64,000 nucleotides of DNA from Chelatococcus caeni. GTDB taxonomy: Bacteria > Pseudomonadota > Alphaproteobacteria > Rhizobiales > Beijerinckiaceae. The stretch spans positions 1 to 64,000 of the forward strand of contig NZ_JACIEN010000001.1 of the NCBI RefSeq assembly GCF_014196925.1, read 5' to 3'. The notes under the pieces were generated by a model. The model had not been told where the DNA came from, ran no database searches, and worked only from the letters and a program-made list of their open reading frames with translations. The translations under genes were made by a program, and so were the position numbers. Shown here in pieces: positions 60,909 to 64,000 of this stretch. The stretch's first letter is position 1, and each line of letters opens with the position of its first letter.

Positions 60909-63900
60909 ATGAACATCTCGTCTCAAGTGACCGATCCGGTCACGCCGCTGGCGGCCGCGCCCGCGATCCTGGCTGCCGCCCATCTCATCCTTCCTCATCT
61001 CGAACGCGGTCAGCGCGTCGATGCTGCGATCCTTCGCAACGCCATGGAAACCGCTTTCGGCGCATCCGATGCTACCGGCGCCTGGGACTGGAAGCTGGCC
61101 TATGAGGCCTGCGAAGTCGCCACCGTTCTCTTCCTGCGCAAATACGGAAAGGCGCTTTTCCGTAAAGCCGCGTCTCCGGCTGCACGGATTTCCGTGCTGG
61201 CAAAGATCACGGGGCTGTTGCCCACGCAGACCCGGCGCTCCGAGGAAAGTCAGAACTTCCAGCAGTTCAGCACGCCTTTGCCATTGGGCCTTGCCGCTCT
61301 GACCGCGGCTGCGATCACGCCTGATGACAGGGTGCTGGAGCCATCGGCTGGTACCGGCCTTCTGGCGATCCTGGCGCAGACCATCGGCGGTTCGCTGATC
61401 CTCAATGAACTCGCCGATACCCGCGCTGATCTGCTGGCCCAGCTCTTTCCGGCCTTCGCCGTCACCCGGTTCGATGCCGCCCAGATCGACGATCATCTGG
61501 CCGCAGATGCCGTCCCGTCCGTGGTGCTGATGAACCCGCCATTCTCGGTCATGGCCAATGTCGAGGGACGGATGGCGGATGCAGCGTATCGCCATGTTGC
61601 CTCGGCGCTGGCCCGTCTTGCCCCCGGCGGCCGGCTGGTGACGATCACCGGCGCTGGCTTTGGCCCCGAAGCTCCGGCATGGCGGGACGCGTTCATCCGC
61701 TTGCAGGCCCGTGGTCGCGTGGTGTTCAGCGCCGCCGTCGATGGCGCGGTCTATGCAAAGCACGGCACCACGATCGACACGCGGCTGACCGTGATCGACA
61801 AATTGCCCGCCGAATATCCGGCGAGTTTTCCGACCTCACCGGGAATCGCCCCCGATGTAGCCACGCTGATCGGATGGATCGAGGCGCTGGTCCCGCAGCG
61901 CCTGCCGGTATCATTACCGAAGATCGTCTTTCCCGCTTCGACCGCCGCGCCGAAAACCGTGCGGGGCTATCTGGCCCGCGCGACTGCTGCTCGGCCTGTC
62001 GCTGCTCCCGCCAAAGATCCCGAGGGCGTCGAACTCGCCTATGAGACCGTGGACTGGACGCCACCCGAAGGCGCTCGCCTGTCCGACGCGATCTATGAGG
62101 AATATGCGCTGCAATCGCTGCGCATTGCTGGCGCGCAGCCGCATCCGACCAAACTGGTGCAATCCGCCGCCATGGCCTCGGTCGCACCGCCGAAGCCCTC
62201 CTACCGGCCCATGCTGCCCGCTGACATCTGCGCGCGTCTGTCGAACGCCCAGCTTGAAACGGTGATCTATGCCGGTGAAGCCCATGCCGATCATCTCGCC
62301 GGCGCATGGACCGTGGACGAGCATTTCGACAATGTGAGCGCTGCGCCCGAGGATGCTGCGGGATCAATCCGCTTTCGCCGGGGCTTCATGCTCGGTGATG
62401 GAACCGGCGCTGGCAAGGGACGCCAGTCCGCCGCCATCATTCTCGACAACTGGCTGCGCGGTCGGCGCAAGGCGATCTGGATCTCCAAATCCGATAAGCT
62501 GATCGAGGACGCGCAGCGCGACTGGTCGGCGCTCGGCATGGAACGGCTGCTTGTCACGCCTCTGTCACGCTTCCCGCAAGGCAAGCCAATCACGTTGTCG
62601 GAAGGCATCCTTTTTACCACCTATGCCACGCTACGCTCCGACGACCGGGGCGAGAAGGTTTCGCGCGTCAAGCAGATCGTCGAATGGTTGGGGTCCGATT
62701 TCGATGGAGCCATCATATTCGACGAGAGCCATTCCATGCAGAATGCCGGTGGCGGAAAAGGAGAACGCGGTGATGTCGCCGCCTCGCAGCAAGGACGTGC
62801 GGGCCTGCGGCTTCAGCACGCGCTGCCCGACGCCCGCGTGGTTTATGTCTCGGCGACCGGCGCCACCACAGTTCACAATCTCGCCTATGCGCAGCGCCTT
62901 GGCCTCTGGGGCGGTGAGGATTTTCCGTTCCAGACCCGCGCCGAGTTCGTTGAGGCGATCGAAGCCGGTGGCGTTGCGGCCATGGAAGTGCTGGCCCGCG
63001 ATCTGCGATCCCTCGGCCTCTATACCGCCCGCTCGCTCTCCTATGATGGCGTTGAATATGAACTGATCGAGCATCAGCTCACGGATGAACAGCGCCGCAT
63101 CTATGATGCCTACGCCGGGGCTTTCGCCGTCATTCACAACAATCTGGACGCGGCAATGGAAGCCGCCAACATCACCGGCAGCGAGGGAACGCTGAACCGG
63201 CAGGCCAAATCCGCCGCCCGTTCGGCCTTTGAGAGCACCAAACAGCGCTTCTTCGGCCATCTGCTGACTTCCATGAAAACCCCGACCCTGATCCGGTCCA
63301 TCGAGGCCGATCTGGAAGCGGGCCATGCCGCCGTCATCCAGATCGTCTCGACCGGCGAAGCCCTGATGGAACGGCGGCTTTCCGAGATCCCGACCGAGGA
63401 ATGGAACGATATTTCCGTCGATGTCACCCCGAGGGAATATGTTGGCTCGTATTTGCAGCATTCCTTCCCGGTACAGCTCTATGAGCCGTTTACCGATGGC
63501 GAGGGGAACCTCTCGTCACGCCCCGTCTTCCGCGATGGTCAGCCGGTCGAAAGCCGCGAAGCCGTAGCGCGGCGCGACGAGATGCTGGAGCAGCTGGGTT
63601 CGCTTCCCCCCGTGCCGGGGGCGCTCGATCAGATCGTCCAGCGCTTCGGCACGGATATGGTGGCGGAGGTCACGGGCCGCTCGCGCCGGATCGTGCGCAA
63701 GGGCGACGGGGCATCGGCGCGTTTGGCGGTCGAGAACCGTGCACCTTCTGCCAATCTTGCCGAGACCTCGGCCTTCATGGATGACCAGAAGCGCATCCTC
63801 GTGTTCTCGGATGCGGGTGGCACGGGGCGCAGCTATCACGCCGAACTCTCAGCGAAAAACCAGCGGCTGCGCGTGCATTACCTCCTGGAGCCGGGCTGGA

Positions 63901-64000
63901 AGGCAGATGCCGCCATTCAGGGGCTGGGCCGCACCAACCGCACCAATCAGGCTCAGCCGCCGCTGTTCAGACCCATCGCCACGGACGTCAAGGCCGAGAA
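60909..64000 (+). CDS. methylase plus strawberry-notch helicase (3' end outside window)
   Basis: At least 1030 codons, open to the window end. The N-terminal 130 residues are helical. A Rossmann methyltransferase follows, with EPSAGTGLLA (motif I, near residue 141) and VLMNPPFSV (motif IV). Next is a superfamily-2 helicase of the strawberry-notch type: LGDGTGAGKGRQ near residue 500, AIIFDESHSMQN near 603, VVYVSATGATT near 645, and late helicase motifs ending QGLGRTNRTNQ. Such giant fusions are backbone genes of alphaproteobacterial conjugative elements and may act in DNA processing or protection. The element-2 leader precedes it. Confidence 0.9.
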   Translation, partial: MNISSQVTDPVTPLAAAPAILAAAHLILPHLERGQRVDAAILRNAMETAFGASDATGAWDWKLAYEACEVATVLFLRKYGKALFRKAASPAARISVLAKITGLLPTQTRRSEESQNFQQFSTPLPLGLAALTAAAITPDDRVLEPSAGTGLLAILAQTIGGSLILNELADTRADLLAQLFPAFAVTRFDAAQIDDHLAADAVPSVVLMNPPFSVMANVEGRMADAAYRHVASALARLAPGGRLVTITGAGFGPEAPAWRDAFIRLQARGRVVFSAAVDGAVYAKHGTTIDTRLTVIDKLPAEYPASFPTSPGIAPDVATLIGWIEALVPQRLPVSLPKIVFPASTAAPKTVRGYLARATAARPVAAPAKDPEGVELAYETVDWTPPEGARLSDAIYEEYALQSLRIAGAQPHPTKLVQSAAMASVAPPKPSYRPMLPADICARLSNAQLETVIYAGEAHADHLAGAWTVDEHFDNVSAAPEDAAGSIRFRRGFMLGDGTGAGKGRQSAAIILDNWLRGRRKAIWISKSDKLIEDAQRDWSALGMERLLVTPLSRFPQGKPITLSEGILFTTYATLRSDDRGEKVSRVKQIVEWLGSDFDGAIIFDESHSMQNAGGGKGERGDVAASQQGRAGLRLQHALPDARVVYVSATGATTVHNLAYAQRLGLWGGEDFPFQTRAEFVEAIEAGGVAAMEVLARDLRSLGLYTARSLSYDGVEYELIEHQLTDEQRRIYDAYAGAFAVIHNNLDAAMEAANITGSEGTLNRQAKSAARSAFESTKQRFFGHLLTSMKTPTLIRSIEADLEAGHAAVIQIVSTGEALMERRLSEIPTEEWNDISVDVTPREYVGSYLQHSFPVQLYEPFTDGEGNLSSRPVFRDGQPVESREAVARRDEMLEQLGSLPPVPGALDQIVQRFGTDMVAEVTGRSRRIVRKGDGASARLAVENRAPSANLAETSAFMDDQKRILVFSDAGGTGRSYHAELSAKNQRLRVHYLLEPGWKADAAIQGLGRTNRTNQAQPPLFRPIATDVKAE

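Overview
This is a GC-rich (roughly 60-65% by eye) alphaproteobacterial segment. Gene content (VirD2-like relaxase, DUF736, DUF2958, ArdC, LuxR/LuxI, dmeRF) fits a Rhodobacterales or Rhizobiales host, but the sequence alone does not fix the genus. Nearly all of the window is mobile DNA: two integrated elements lie in tandem behind an initiator tRNA gene.

Element 1 (about 123-39950) lies between an intact tRNA-fMet gene (46-122) and a 47-nt copy of its 3' end (39904-39950). A tyrosine integrase and a small excisionase-like gene sit just inside the right end, and an 18-nt repeat lies just inside each end. From left to right it holds: a plasmid-like replication and partition block (winged-helix Rep candidate, iterons, inverted DnaA boxes, ParA plus a small partner); a coupling-protein-like ATPase; an ArdC / DUF2958 / ParB-like / DUF736 housekeeping block; a cargo cluster of small secreted proteins beside a membrane-anchored possible regulator; a MobC-relaxase pair; MazEF; a second coupling protein (VirD4/TraG); a second ParA module; a LuxR-LuxI quorum-sensing pair with a lux box; an AT-rich insert with two pilin-like genes; and a five-gene defence-type operon (ParD-like, type III Mod, type III Res, GIY-YIG protein, GHKL ATPase fused to a Shedu-like nuclease). 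No VirB/Trb channel genes are visible, so transfer would need a channel encoded elsewhere.

Element 2 (from about 39951 to beyond the window end) starts with a large serine recombinase whose last codons are read from the antisense strand of the tRNA copy. A minus-strand defence region follows: Phd-like antitoxin, DUF6035-like nuclease, an unknown 462-aa protein, and a SIR2-HerA-DEDDh exonuclease operon led by a GNAT/RHH toxin-antitoxin pair. A 3.77-kb IS1182-like element (50421-54185) carries cobalt/nickel genes (dmeR, dmeF) and a hydrolase as passengers. Beyond it lies a second ArdC / DUF2958 / ParB-like block, then small unknown genes and a large methylase/strawberry-notch helicase cut by the window end.

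The elements share backbone gene families and a two-hairpin non-coding motif, and each has its own family of repeated leaders upstream of backbone genes (three copies in element 1, four in element 2). The strongest candidates for new biology are the five-gene restriction/GHKL-Shedu operon, the exonuclease-extended SIR2-HerA operon, the secreted-protein cluster and the two leader families.
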